64,000 nt of DNA from Streptomyces sp. NRRL S-455 (GCF_000717875.1 NZ_JOCT01000026.1:46963-110962); one strand, 5' to 3'. Shown: positions 49,386 to 58,616, counted from the first letter of the stretch. Program-made: numbers and translations. The notes: generated by a model from the sequence alone, not told the origin.

Positions 49386-49703
49386 CAGGTCCTCCAGCCA
49401 GTCGGTCGACTCCGGCTCTGGACTACTCCCCCGCCTACCCGGCACCCGTGTCCGCAGTCACTCCGGCGCGGGACGGCGAGGGGACCAGGTGGGGTAGCCG
49501 GGTCGGTGGGGGCTGGGGGGCGTGCCTCCTGCCGGGGCAGGGGCGCGCCCGGGCAGCGCTCAGGGGCGCGTTCGCGGGGCGGCGGGACATCCCGACGACG
49601 TCTGCCCTACCGGCACCGGACAACGTGCGCCCTGGCGCAAAGCCAGCCGGTGCCGGTCGCCGTGCGCCTGGCGCATTGCGGCCTGGCCGGTGCCGGTCGC
49701 CGG
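49386..49703. repeat. Intergenic region with an imperfect 37-40-bp tandem duplication
   Basis: 318 bases without a gene. At 49625-49661 and 49662-49701 two neighbouring copies share a TGCGCC-(C)T-GGCGCA inverted repeat and end in the 17-bp repeat GCCGGTGCCGGTCGCCG (49646-49662 and 49686-49702, exactly 40 bases apart). The second copy touches the stop of the GNAT gene, so the pair may act as a double terminator or attenuator for that transcript. Confidence 0.55.
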
Positions 49704-50048
49704 TCAGAAGCGGCCCGGATGCGCTGCCGGCCACTCCTTCGCCGCGGCCCACAGCTCCTGGTCGGCCGGTGGAGCCTCCTCGGGGTGGCGTTCGGCCCAC
49801 TTGGCGACGTACGGGCACAGCGGAACCACCGCGCTGTCCTCGCGCCCGGCGATGGCGTACAGCTCACGCACCAGCGCACCCGCGATGCCCTTGCCCTCGT
49901 GGGCCGGCTCGACGATCGTGTGCACCGGCACGAGCGCGCGCCCGGGGCTGTCGAGGACGAAGTACTCGACGCGGCCGATCACCTCACCGCCCGCCACCGC
50001 CTCGAGGCGGCCCGCCGCCCGGTCGTCACGGATCTCCGGGTCGCTCAT
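49704..50048 (-). CDS. GNAT-type N-acetyltransferase, short YjdJ-like
   Basis: 114 residues, the Acetyltransf_CG (DUF2479-like) subtype. Core motifs: EVIGRVEYFVLDS, IVEPAHEGKGIAGALVRELYAIAGRE (acetyl-CoA loop), and VVPLCPYVAKWAERHPE, a signature of this small GNAT group. Start ATG 50048 at the end of a clear coding frame. Target unknown. Next to panD on the same strand with 50 bases between. Confidence 0.9.
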   Translation of the reverse strand: MSDPEIRDDRAAGRLEAVAGGEVIGRVEYFVLDSPGRALVPVHTIVEPAHEGKGIAGALVRELYAIAGREDSAVVPLCPYVAKWAERHPEEAPPADQELWAAAKEWPAAHPGRF

Positions 50049-50098
50049 GAACACGCTCCTTCTCCCGTGCGTCGATCGCCGGTTGCGTCGATCGCCGG

Positions 50099-50518
50099 TC
50101 AGGCCTTGACGGCCTGCGGGCTGCGCTGCTGGTCCGAGCCCGGCACCGGCTCGGACGGGTCGGCACCCAGATCCACGATCCGGTTGTCGTGATCCACGTG
50201 CACGACCCGGGGCACGAGTGCCCGCGCCTCGGCGTCCGTCACCTGGGCGTAGCTGATGATGATCACCAGATCCCCGGGGTGGACGAGATGGGCGGCGGCC
50301 CCGTTGATCCCGACCACACCGGACCCGCGCTCGCCCTCGATGACATACGTCTCCAGCCGGGCGCCGTTGGTGATGTCCACGATGTGCACGAGCTCGCCGG
50401 GAAGCAGATCGGCGGCGTCGAGCAGGTCGGCGTCGATGGTCACCGATCCCACGTAGTGCAGGTCGGCCTGGGTGACGGTGGCTCGGTGGATCTTGGACTT
50501 GAACAGAGTACGCAGCAC
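50099..50518 (-). CDS. panD: Aspartate 1-decarboxylase proenzyme
   Basis: 139 residues. [29 protein letters not shown] contains the self-cleavage site Gly24-Ser25 that makes the pyruvoyl group; [29 protein letters not shown] is the family core. Makes beta-alanine for pantothenate and coenzyme A. Full length for the family with about 20 extra C-terminal residues. No other pan gene is near. Confidence 0.96.
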   Translation of the reverse strand: MLRTLFKSKIHRATVTQADLHYVGSVTIDADLLDAADLLPGELVHIVDITNGARLETYVIEGERGSGVVGINGAAAHLVHPGDLVIIISYAQVTDAEARALVPRVVHVDHDNRIVDLGADPSEPVPGSDQQRSPQAVKA

Positions 50519-50835
50519 TTTGGACTCCTGGAAGACGGCTCCCTGCCTGCTTTGTGCAGGTCAAGGGCGGTCTTCACTCTACACGGGCACGCGTCGTAGT
50601 CGATGATTGTGAGGAACATCGCTTCAGTCCGGGGAGAAGGCTCACTGGCCGTACTTCCACGCGAACCAGGCTGTTGTGGCGCCGCCGACGAGGCGTCTGC
50701 TCGGACATCCGTCTCGGAATGTGAGGGGACTGATGCTGATCAGATGCTGACTTACCTGACGGCACATCAGGTAAGTGAGGCACACAGGATGGACGAAGGC
50801 GGCCGCGACTGCTGCGGCCGCCTCCACAGCTCTGC
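50519..50835. terminator. Intergenic region with two hairpins, one terminator for the CE1 gene
   Basis: 317 bases between panD and the CE1 esterase gene. Stem AGGCGGCCGC/GCGGCCGCCT at 50797-50806 and 50814-50823 (7-base loop) follows the esterase stop on the minus strand by 13 bases and is its terminator. A second hairpin ACTTACCTGA/TCAGGTAAGT at 50750-50759 and 50767-50776 is less GC-rich and could be an operator or second terminator. The panD ribosome binding site and promoter lie at the left end. No gene supported. Confidence 0.7.
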
Positions 50836-52155
50836 TTACCCTCGGGCCCAGCGTTGGTTGGCGCCGGTGTGGCAGCTCCACACGATCACCGCAGCGCCAT
50901 TGGCGGTGCCGGCGCCGTCGACGTCCAGGCAGAGTCGGGTCTGGACGTTGCTGACGGTTCCGTCGGTGTTCACGTTCCACTGCTGGTTCGCGCCGCCGGT
51001 GCAGTCCCAGATCCGTGCTCGGGCGCCGGGGGCGGCGTTGCTCGGCACGTCCAGGCATCTGCCCATCACCCGCAGGGTCTGTCCGGTCTGGGTGAACTGC
51101 TGGTTGGTGCCGGTGTGGCAGCCCCAGATGATCATCTGGGCGCCGTTGGACGAGTTGGCACCGCTGACGTCCAGGCATCGGTCGGCGGACTGGCTCCGCA
51201 GCCGGAATGTGGTCGGGTCCGGGGGAGTCGGGTTCGGGTCAGCGCCCGTGAAGAAGCTCCAGACCTCTCCCTTGACCCAGCTCCTGGCGCCGCTCTCACA
51301 GCCGGCGCACCCGTCCACGGGGCCTTGCTGGTGACCTCCGTCGAACGCGGCCCAGACGACCGGATACCCCTCTCGGCAGCCCGAGTAGGCGGTCGTGATG
51401 TGGGTGCGGCTGCCCGACGCGGGCTCCGGCGGGTTCTGGGGGGTGCAGCCGTTGTTCCTGACGAACCTGTCCCGCATCCCTCGACCGGCGCTGATGTTGT
51501 CGTTGATGCCGTGGATTCCCATGTAGGCGAAGGGCTGGGTGCCCCCGCTGCACCCGCTGATCCCCCCGGGCGCGGCTATCGCGGCGACCGCACGGAAGAC
51601 GTTCGGCCTGGCACATGCGAGTGCGTAGCTCATGGCTCCGCCGTAGCTGAAGCCGAGGGCGAAGCGCTGCGTGGTGTCGACACAGAGATCATTGTCGATA
51701 CGCCTGATCATGTCGTCGACGAAGGTCACGTCCTCGCCGCCGGAGTTGCCCCAGCCGTTGTTGATGCCCTGCGGAGCTACGAAGATCGCACTGTTGTTCG
51801 CCAGTCGCCGGAGTCCGTAGTGGGCATAGACATCGCCATCGCTTCCACCGCCGGCGACCTGCCCGGCGGTGCCACCCAACCAGTGGAATCCGAAGACCAG
51901 TCGATGTTGGCGGGTGTTGTCGTAGTTCTCAGGGATGCTCAGGATGAAGGAGCGATTCTTACCGCCGCTTTGAATCGTGTGCGTACCGCTCGTCAGTGTG
52001 GGGGCACGTCCGCATCCGGCGGTCCCCGCACGTGTGGCCCCGGCGGTGGGCGACGTGTCGGCCGCAACGCTGACTCCTGCCACGCCGGCCATGGCCAGAA
52101 CGAGCAATGCCGCCAGCACGGCTCGCCCGAACCACCATCTGTGGATCGACATCAT
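50836..52155 (-). CDS. Secreted CE1-type (feruloyl/PHB-type) esterase with ricin-type lectin domain
   Basis: 439 residues. Signal peptide (about 1-31, AVLALLVLAMAGVAGVSVAAD region), catalytic domain (about 40-315) of the esterase PHB/LpqC group with the nucleophile in FALGFSYGGAMSYALACARP, His in FDGGHQQGP, and four disulphide-type Cys. Linker with PNPTPPDP, then a C-terminal ricin B trefoil (about 325-439): three repeats each with CLDVxxxxxxNG and QW (RCLDVSGANSSNG, RCLDVPSNAA, LCLDVDGAGTANG). Likely removes ferulate or acetate from plant cell-wall sugars. It overlaps the GH95 gene by four bases, so both are expressed together. Confidence 0.9.
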   Translation of the reverse strand: MMSIHRWWFGRAVLAALLVLAMAGVAGVSVAADTSPTAGATRAGTAGCGRAPTLTSGTHTIQSGGKNRSFILSIPENYDNTRQHRLVFGFHWLGGTAGQVAGGGSDGDVYAHYGLRRLANNSAIFVAPQGINNGWGNSGGEDVTFVDDMIRRIDNDLCVDTTQRFALGFSYGGAMSYALACARPNVFRAVAAIAAPGGISGCSGGTQPFAYMGIHGINDNISAGRGMRDRFVRNNGCTPQNPPEPASGSRTHITTAYSGCREGYPVVWAAFDGGHQQGPVDGCAGCESGARSWVKGEVWSFFTGADPNPTPPDPTTFRLRSQSADRCLDVSGANSSNGAQMIIWGCHTGTNQQFTQTGQTLRVMGRCLDVPSNAAPGARARIWDCTGGANQQWNVNTDGTVSNVQTRLCLDVDGAGTANGAAVIVWSCHTGANQRWARG

Positions 52156-55073
52156 GCGACTCCCTCGCTGCTCGGTGACATGGCTCTGACTGGTCGGTGG
52201 GACCGCGGTCGGCCCTGGGGCTGGATGCGGTGGAGTTGGAATCGCTGGTTGGTGCTGCCGGTGGCTGCCCATTGGGAGATTCGGGCTCCGTCGGCGGTGG
52301 AGGCCTCCCACACGTCCAGGGCGAGGCCGCTCTGCCGGTTGACCAGACTGATCACGCCACCGCCGTGGTCGACTGTCCGCCACTGCTGGCCGGTGGTGTC
52401 GGTGTCCGGCTGCTGGGTGATGTCGGCGCCGCTGCTGCTACTGGAGACGTGCAGGAACAGACCACTGTGCCCAAGCCGGATCTTGTAGTGCCCGCCGTCG
52501 GAGGGCAGGAACTCGAAGTGCTGGTTGGGACCGGCGGTGATCTGCCACTGGATCAGCCGCGCACCGGCGGCCGTGGACGCGCCGTTGATGTCGGCGGCCT
52601 TACCGCTGTGCTGGGCCACCAGCCGATAGGCCACGCCGGCCTCCACCGGACCCGACCTGAGTGCGGACGCGCGGTAGGTGCGGCCGGCCTGGGCGGCGAA
52701 CTCGATGAGATCGGCCTCGAGCCGCTTCGGCTGGACCGGCTCGCCGCTCGAATCGTCCCGCAGCGTGAAGTCGCCGGCGAAGATCCGGCTGCGCACCCGG
52801 ACGGCACCGGTTCGGTCGGGTGTGACGACGCACTCGATCCGGCCGCTGCTCCACTCGGCGCCGACGGTGTGTCCGCCGCGGCCGCGCAGTCCGCTCACGC
52901 GCCCGGTGGGCCAGGCGGCCGGCAGCGCCGGCAGCACGTGCAGTTCGCCGTTGTGGCTCTGCAGCAGCATCTCCGCGATGCCCGAGGTGGCGCCGAAGTT
53001 GCCGTCGATCTGGAAGGGTGGGTGCAGGTCGAACATGTTGGGCGCGAGCCGGTCCGTCCGCACCAGGTCCCGGAGCAGCTTGTGAGCCCGGGCGCCGTCC
53101 TCCAACCGGGCCCAGAAGTTGATCTTCCAGGCGAGCGACCATCCCGTCCCGTCGTCACCGCGCAGCTCCAGCGTCCGCCGCGCGGCCTCGTGCAACTGGG
53201 GTGTCCCGCGCTTGGTGATCTGGTTGCTCGGATGCAGGCCGTACAGGTGGGAGACGTGCCGGTGATTCCGCTCGGTCTCCACCCAGTCGGCCAGCCACTC
53301 CTGGACATTGCCCCTGGAGCCGACCCGCGTCGGCGCCAGCCGGTCCCGGGCCGCCAGTGCCTGAGCGCGGAAGGTGGCGTCCACGCCGAGGGTCTCGCCG
53401 GCGCGGGCGACGCTGTTGAAGAGGTCGCGCAGGATCTGGTTGTCCATGGTGGGCCCGGCACAGACGGTGGCGTTCGTATGGTGAGCGAGCTCCGGAGAGT
53501 TCGACGGGTTGGTGACCAGGTGTCCGAGCGTCGGGTGGGCGACCAGGGTGTCGAGGAAGAACTGGGCGGCGCCCTTCAGGGCCGGGTAGTTCGAGCGGAG
53601 GAAGTCGATGTCACCGGTGAACAGGTAGTGGTCCCAGATCAGGGTGGCCAGCCATGCGCCACCGGTCTGCCACATCCCCCACCGCGCTTCGTCGACGACC
53701 GAGGCGCCCCGCCACGCGTCGGTGTTGTGATGCGTCACCCAGCCGCCGGCGCCGTACTGCGCCTGGGCCACCCGGGCGCCGGTCACGGTCAGGTCGTCGA
53801 TCATGTCGAAGACCGGGCGGAAGCATTCGGACAGGTTCGTCGTGTCGGCGGGCCAGTAGTTCATCGGCAGGTTGGCGTTGATGGTGAACTTCGAGTCCCA
53901 GGACGGAGCCATCTGGTCGTTCCAGATGCCCTGCAGGTTCGCCGGCTGGGTGCCCGGCCGCGAGGACGAGATGAGCAGATACCGGCCGAACTGGAACAAC
54001 AGGGCGGAAAACTGCGGGTCGTTCACCTGCGCGTGCTGTGCGATCCGTACGTCGGTCGGCTGGTCGGCCGCCGCCGTACGTCCCAGATCGACCGACACCC
54101 GGTTGAACAGCGCCTGATAGTCGGCGCGATGCCGACTGCGCAGTTCGTCGATGCCGACGTCGCGGGCAGCGTTGAGGCGGCTCCGCGCGATCCCCTGGTA
54201 GTCGCCGTCGACCTTCCGGAAGTCGACGTAGCTGGACCCGATCGACACCAGCACCGTCACGCTGGTGGCGCCGGAGACCCGCAGCGTGCCGCCCGAGCTG
54301 CTGACCGTGCCGCCCGTCACGGCGGCGTTGGCCAGGGCGAGGAACCGGACCCGCCCGGCGATGCCCTCCATGGTGCCGGAGATGCCGTCGAGGGCGATCG
54401 TAGCCCCGTCCGGGCTGGACACCGTGGTCCGTTGTGGACTGTCGAATGTGGCGGTGAAGGTGAGGGAGTTGGCCCGGTCGGCCGTCAGCCGGACCACGAT
54501 CACCTGGTCGGGTGCGCTGGCGAACACCTCGCGCTGGTACCGCACGCCGTTCAGCACGTAGCTCGTGGTGGCCGTGGCGGTGGTGAGGTCGAGCGTCCGG
54601 TTGTACTGCGACGCACCGGTGGCGCTGCCGAATGAGAGCCGAAGGTTTCCGACCGGCTGGTAGGCCAGCTGTCCGGCCGGGCTGCCCAGCATCGTCTGAT
54701 TGATCAGGTCCTGCGCCGGCCCCCACTGATCCGCGAAGACCCGCCGCCGGATCTCCGCGATGTTGGCCGCGCCGCGGGTGTTGGCGGAGTCGTACGGACC
54801 GCCGGCCCAGACGGTGTCCTCGTTGAGCTGCAGCCGTTCGGTGTCGACGTTTCCGAACACCATCGCGCCGAGGCGTCCGTTGCCGATCGGCAGTGCCCGC
54901 AGCCAGTCCGCGCCGGCCGGCTTGTCGTACCACAGGGCGAGGTCTTCGGCGGCCAGAACCTCCGGCGGCGCGGCCGAGCCGCCCTTGGCAAAGGCCGTCC
55001 ACCCACCGGGCACGATCCCTGCTCCAGCCGCCGCCCCGGCGGCGAGAAACCGTCTGCGTGTCACATCGGACAT
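52152..55073 (-). CDS. Secreted GH95 alpha-L-fucosidase (or alpha-L-galactosidase) with ricin-type domain
   Basis: 973 residues. Tat signal (SDVTRRRFLAAGAAAGAGI); N-terminal beta-domain (about 40-290), catalytic (alpha/alpha)6 barrel (about 300-700: WNDQMAPSWDSKFTINANLPMNYWPA, WVTHHNTDAWRG, FQIDGNFGATSGIAEMLLQSHNGE), then a beta-sandwich (to about 790) and a ricin B trefoil (about 820-955) with repeats AADINGASTAAG, LALDVWEASTADG and NQRFQL. GH95 enzymes act on alpha-1,2-linked L-fucose or L-galactose. Because streptomycetes grow on plant matter, xyloglucan or arabinoxylan side chains are plausible targets. The stop overlaps the CE1 gene start (ATGA). Confidence 0.93.
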   Translation of the reverse strand: MSDVTRRRFLAAGAAAGAGIVPGGWTAFAKGGSAAPPEVLAAEDLALWYDKPAGADWLRALPIGNGRLGAMVFGNVDTERLQLNEDTVWAGGPYDSANTRGAANIAEIRRRVFADQWGPAQDLINQTMLGSPAGQLAYQPVGNLRLSFGSATGASQYNRTLDLTTATATTSYVLNGVRYQREVFASAPDQVIVVRLTADRANSLTFTATFDSPQRTTVSSPDGATIALDGISGTMEGIAGRVRFLALANAAVTGGTVSSSGGTLRVSGATSVTVLVSIGSSYVDFRKVDGDYQGIARSRLNAARDVGIDELRSRHRADYQALFNRVSVDLGRTAAADQPTDVRIAQHAQVNDPQFSALLFQFGRYLLISSSRPGTQPANLQGIWNDQMAPSWDSKFTINANLPMNYWPADTTNLSECFRPVFDMIDDLTVTGARVAQAQYGAGGWVTHHNTDAWRGASVVDEARWGMWQTGGAWLATLIWDHYLFTGDIDFLRSNYPALKGAAQFFLDTLVAHPTLGHLVTNPSNSPELAHHTNATVCAGPTMDNQILRDLFNSVARAGETLGVDATFRAQALAARDRLAPTRVGSRGNVQEWLADWVETERNHRHVSHLYGLHPSNQITKRGTPQLHEAARRTLELRGDDGTGWSLAWKINFWARLEDGARAHKLLRDLVRTDRLAPNMFDLHPPFQIDGNFGATSGIAEMLLQSHNGELHVLPALPAAWPTGRVSGLRGRGGHTVGAEWSSGRIECVVTPDRTGAVRVRSRIFAGDFTLRDDSSGEPVQPKRLEADLIEFAAQAGRTYRASALRSGPVEAGVAYRLVAQHSGKAADINGASTAAGARLIQWQITAGPNQHFEFLPSDGGHYKIRLGHSGLFLHVSSSSSGADITQQPDTDTTGQQWRTVDHGGGVISLVNRQSGLALDVWEASTADGARISQWAATGSTNQRFQLHRIQPQGRPRSHRPVRAMSPSSEGVA

Positions 55074-55209
55074 GTCGTTCTCCCTTCACGGACTGGAGCA
55101 GGTCACTGACTCTGGTGATGACAAACCACCGGTGAGAAAGGCGACGGCCGTACGCTGTCCTCTCCGACGAGCCGCAGGCCGTTGCCATCGGCTCGGCCGC
55201 GGCCGGCGG

Positions 55210-56691
55210 TCACCGCCCACCGTGTCCGCCGCGTCGGGCGTCGCGTCGCGCGTCCGTGTTCTGGATCTGCCATCTCTGGTTGTCGCCACCCCAGCACGCC
55301 CACAGCTGAACCTTGAAGGTGGCGGTGTTCACGTCGAGGCAGAGGCCGGAGTGAACGCTGCGGATGGTGCCGTCAGCGCCCACCGTCCAACGCTGGTTGT
55401 CGCCGCCGTTGCACGCCCACGTGCCGACCATGGTGCCGTTCGTCGTCCCGCTGCCGTACGCATCCAGGCACTTCTCGCCCCCGAGTGCGGTGATCTGTCC
55501 GCCGGCCGTCAAGGTCCACTGCTGTCCGACCGAGTTGGCGCAGGTGGCCACCTGGACCTGGAGGTTCGCCGCGGTCCCGCCGGGGATGTCCAGACAGCGC
55601 CCGGTGCCGACGTTGCGCAGCAAGCTCGTCGGGGCCGGGGCGTCGCCGTCCAGGCCCCAGCCGTACCGGAGGCGCTCGCGGCCGCTGGCGCTGGGGGTGC
55701 TGAGCGTGAGGTCGGTGCCGGTGCCGTGCAGTTTCTGCATGGCATACCAGTCGTCACTCTGGCCGGCGCGTATCTTGCCGCCCAGCCCGGGCCAGTAGAT
55801 GGAGCCGATCCGCAGTTCCCGGAGCACCGTGGTGGTGGCCCGGAAGTAGCGCACGAAGTTGTCGGTGCTGCCGGCGTCGTGGTAGTTGAGCCCGGTATCC
55901 ATCGGCGCGCCGAACTCGTCGACGACAGTGCGGTCGGCGCAGGAGCCGATCGCGTTCCGCAGGTACGCCACCCACTGGTCGTAGGTCTTCGCGCCGCTGA
56001 AGAACGTGTAGTGGTGCAGCGACAGGAACGTCCCGTCGAGGCGGCGGTCGGCGCACATGGATTTGATGTCGGTGTTCAGGCCGGCGCCGCTGACGAAGAT
56101 GCGGTTCCGCGGAATCGACGGGTGGCTGCTGATCCAGTTGCTCACCACGTTCGCCCACTCGCCGGCGCTGTGCCCCACCGGTTCGTTCATCGGCTCGAAG
56201 TGGACGAGGCTGTTGGTGCCGTACCGGGCAAGCACGGTGTTCCACATGGTGTCGAAGGCGCTCGGGTTGACGATGCGACCGCCGCGGGCGGCCACTCCGT
56301 CCTCCCAGTAGGAGAGGACGACCTTGAACCCCTTCGCGGTGGCCGCGTCTATCGCGCCCGTGTACGCGCTCCACCAGCTCGTCCCGACGGTGTAGGTGTT
56401 GATCGGGAGCCGAACGGTGTCGGCGCCGAGGTTGTTCTCGAAGCCGGTGTAGACGGCGTTGGCTTTCGCCACGACCGTCTGGTAGCTGTCGGAGCCGCTC
56501 AACCCGTGCAGGACCAGCGGTCCACCGTGGAAGTTGTCACCGAGCCGGGCCCAGTTGACGCCGCGGAACTGGGCGGTGTCGGCGGCGGCCGGCGAGGCGC
56601 TCTGGGGCTCGACGACCGCGAGCGCGCCGAGAGCGGTCAGGATGCAGGCGAGCGCCCGGGCGAGGTAGCGCCGGCGATGGGGGTGGGGCAT
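55210..56691 (-). CDS. Secreted GH5-type glycoside hydrolase with ricin-type lectin domain
   Basis: 493 residues. Signal peptide with HPHRRRYLARALACIL and AADTAQ cleavage region. TIM-barrel domain (about 40-340): NWARLGDNFHG, VRLPINTYTVG, catalytic acid in HFEPMNEPVG and the nucleophile in TVVDEFGAPM, the GH5 pair. Linker, then ricin B trefoil (about 365-485): three repeats with CLDIPGGTAANLQ, CLDAYGSGTTNG and CLDVNTATFKVQL and QW motifs. Likely an endo-glycanase (cellulase or mannanase type). It is 136 bases upstream of the GH95 gene and may share its transcript or have its own promoter. ATG 56691 has GGAAGG upstream. Confidence 0.9.
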   Translation of the reverse strand: MPHPHRRRYLARALACILTALGALAVVEPQSASPAAADTAQFRGVNWARLGDNFHGGPLVLHGLSGSDSYQTVVAKANAVYTGFENNLGADTVRLPINTYTVGTSWWSAYTGAIDAATAKGFKVVLSYWEDGVAARGGRIVNPSAFDTMWNTVLARYGTNSLVHFEPMNEPVGHSAGEWANVVSNWISSHPSIPRNRIFVSGAGLNTDIKSMCADRRLDGTFLSLHHYTFFSGAKTYDQWVAYLRNAIGSCADRTVVDEFGAPMDTGLNYHDAGSTDNFVRYFRATTTVLRELRIGSIYWPGLGGKIRAGQSDDWYAMQKLHGTGTDLTLSTPSASGRERLRYGWGLDGDAPAPTSLLRNVGTGRCLDIPGGTAANLQVQVATCANSVGQQWTLTAGGQITALGGEKCLDAYGSGTTNGTMVGTWACNGGDNQRWTVGADGTIRSVHSGLCLDVNTATFKVQLWACWGGDNQRWQIQNTDARRDARRGGHGGR

Positions 56692-56904
56692 GGTCGTGCC
56701 TTCCCGGTTGGCGGTGTGGTCACGTCTGCGCTGTGCGGGATCTGTTGACGCCGGCCGCCTGCCGGCAGCCGGCCGAGCCGGCGCGGAGCTTGCCCTCTCC
56801 GCGCCGGCCCCCTCCCAGATCGCTCGCGCAGCGAGCATGTCAGCGTCATGCCGCTGCCGTGGCGCCTGGAAAGCCTCGCTCCCCGGCTTCGCCCGGATCT
56901 CCGG

Positions 56905-57051
56905 TCAGCAGGTGGAGTCGGTCCGGGTGAGCAGCCCCATCCGCCACGGCAGGGAGATGCAGTCACCGCCGGCGTTGGGGTCCATGCCCTGGTACAGGAA
57001 CTGCAACTGGCAATCCGTAGATCGATTTCGCATTCCGCTTTCACAGGTCAT
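56905..57051 (-). pseudogene. Remnant of the C-terminus of a glycoside hydrolase
   Basis: A 48-codon frame whose last 34 residues read like the end of a secreted arabinofuranosidase or similar enzyme: [16 protein letters not shown], then [16 protein letters not shown] and a stop. The first 14 residues from the ATG at 57051 ([14 protein letters not shown]) do not fit, and nothing upstream continues the gene: the DNA becomes AT-rich and non-coding. The GH62/GH43-like assignment is by eye from the FLYQGMDP and LPWR motifs and is tentative. It marks a glycoside hydrolase gene lost from the island. Confidence 0.6.
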
Positions 57052-57186
57052 GAACGGGGAACGTCACGCGTCGACGACTAGAAGATTGACAGATTGCCAT
57101 GGTCTATTCAAGAGGGAATCGTCATATATATCGGCCTGAGCCGTCGTACAACTAACCGGAGAAGCGGGACTATTGACGGCCTCCCC

Positions 57187-58185
57187 TCATAACGTTTTCA
57201 GACGGCGAATTGGAGTGGCGGACGCGTGTAAATCGCGGCAGTTCTCGTTATCGACGGCCTGCTTGAACAGTCGCAGTCGCCGTAGTGCCGAAAAGCACGG
57301 CGCCGTCGCCGAACGCGATGACCTGGGTGCCGACTCGACTCCCCTCACGACGGCATTCTCGGTCGCCCCGGCGAGCGCAGGTTTGCCGAGCACCGTCGCC
57401 GAACGCGCCGACGGGACGGGGAGCAGCGCCAAGGCGACGATCAGCCGCTCAAGGGGGACCAGTTCGTCGGCGGCCCGGCCGCAGTCCGCACAGGATCGGG
57501 TGTGCCGGGCGATGCGCTTACGCCACAGCGTGCTCGGTACGCCGTCCCAGCCCCCCAGCGCGGCGGTCAACTGTGGGCACCGGGGGCTGGCTTCCAGCGC
57601 GGCGACGAGTGACCGGCTCAGCTCCAGCTGGTTGCGCATCCGCTGGACGCGCACACCCGCGTGAGCCACGCTCGTTCCCAGCGCCGCCGCGAGCTCCGCC
57701 CTCGTCAGCCGGCCCTCGGTCTCCAGCCGCCACAGCGACAGCAGCGCCCGGGCGTCCGGGTCGAGCCATCGACTGGCGCGTACGGTCTTTCGGCGATGAC
57801 CGGACAGCTCGACGTGGATCAGGGCCAGGTTCTCGGCGTCGGCATCCGGAGGATCGGCCATCTCGTCGAGGGAGGCCGTCCGTTCGGCGTCCGCCTGCCG
57901 CCGGTTCAGATGGGTGCTGATCTGTCGTGTCGCGATCGTGGCCAGCCAGGGCCGGAAGCACTCCGGGGCGCGCAGCGTGCGCAGCTCAGGAAGTGCCCGC
58001 AGCATCGTCTCCTGCACCACGTCGTCGACGTCCGCAAGCTCACCCAGTGCCCTGCGCACGATCGCGTATACCAGCGGCAGGTACGTCGCGGCCAGGTCGT
58101 CGAGCGCTCGTGGATCGCCGGCCTGTGCGGCGACGACCAGGCTCGTCTCGTCGGCTCGGCCGGCTCGCATCACGAGCCCGTACAT
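57187..58185 (-). CDS. Sigma-70-like protein with zinc-finger-type C-terminus, probably shortened
   Basis: 332 residues from ATG 58185 (other starts at 58290 and 58170). Residues about 15-115 resemble sigma region 2 (LVVAAQAGDPRALDDLAATYLPLVYAIVRRAL, DVDDVVQETMLRALPELRTL, PECFRPWLATIATRQI); a region-4-like helix-turn-helix follows (TRAELAAALGTSVAHAGVRVQRMRNQL). A possible zinc-binding His-Cys-Cys motif (ARHTRSCADCGRA) is near residue 240. After LALLPVPSARSATVLG the family usually continues into membrane or lectin domains, but here the frame soon ends in sequence of poor quality, so the C-terminus may be lost. Possibly an ECF-type regulator of the neighbouring carbohydrate genes. Confidence 0.7.
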   Translation of the reverse strand: MYGLVMRAGRADETSLVVAAQAGDPRALDDLAATYLPLVYAIVRRALGELADVDDVVQETMLRALPELRTLRAPECFRPWLATIATRQISTHLNRRQADAERTASLDEMADPPDADAENLALIHVELSGHRRKTVRASRWLDPDARALLSLWRLETEGRLTRAELAAALGTSVAHAGVRVQRMRNQLELSRSLVAALEASPRCPQLTAALGGWDGVPSTLWRKRIARHTRSCADCGRAADELVPLERLIVALALLPVPSARSATVLGKPALAGATENAVVRGVESAPRSSRSATAPCFSALRRLRLFKQAVDNENCRDLHASATPIRRLKTL

Positions 58186-58286
58186 GTTGCCCCGGGCAAG
58201 GCCGCCACAGGTGCCGCGCGCGTCGCCACCCTCGGGTTCGCGCGCACGATCGACTCGGGCGCGGCCGGCTGGTAATGCTTGGCTGC

Positions 58287-58616
58287 TCATAATCGCCCCA
58301 GCCATCCGCCATCAACGGGAAGGACGATGCCGTCGACATGGTCCGACGCCGGGGAGGCGAGGAACACCGTGGCCCCGGCGAGATCGTCGGCGCGTCTCCA
58401 GCGACCGGCCGGGATCCGGCGGCCAAGGATCGCCCGGTTGCGCTGGGGGTCCGCGCGTAACGCCTCGGTGTTGTCGGTGGCGATGCAGCCCGGTGCGATG
58501 GCGTTGACGTTGACGCCGCGCCCGCCCCACTCCTTGGCCAGGGCCGGCGCCTCGGCGGCCCGGCTCTCGGTCTCGATCTCGAGGGTGCGGGCCCCGCAGT
58601 GGACAACCGCCTTCAT
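58287..58616 (-). pseudogene. Chimeric dehydrogenase remnant: zinc-type ADH start joined to SDR end
   Basis: 109 codons from ATG 58616. The first 16 residues, [16 protein letters not shown], read as the N-terminus of a zinc-dependent medium-chain alcohol dehydrogenase; from about residue 22 the sequence switches to the C-terminal half of an SDR of the KduD group ([19 protein letters not shown], then YIATDN-like [19 protein letters not shown] and [13 protein letters not shown]). The joint near ESRAAEAP lies where the SDR's cofactor half and active-site Tyr/Lys should be, so neither half is complete. A deletion between two neighbouring dehydrogenase genes explains it best. The overlap with the enolase-type gene upstream (ATGA) shows this was the operon's next gene. 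Confidence 0.75.
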
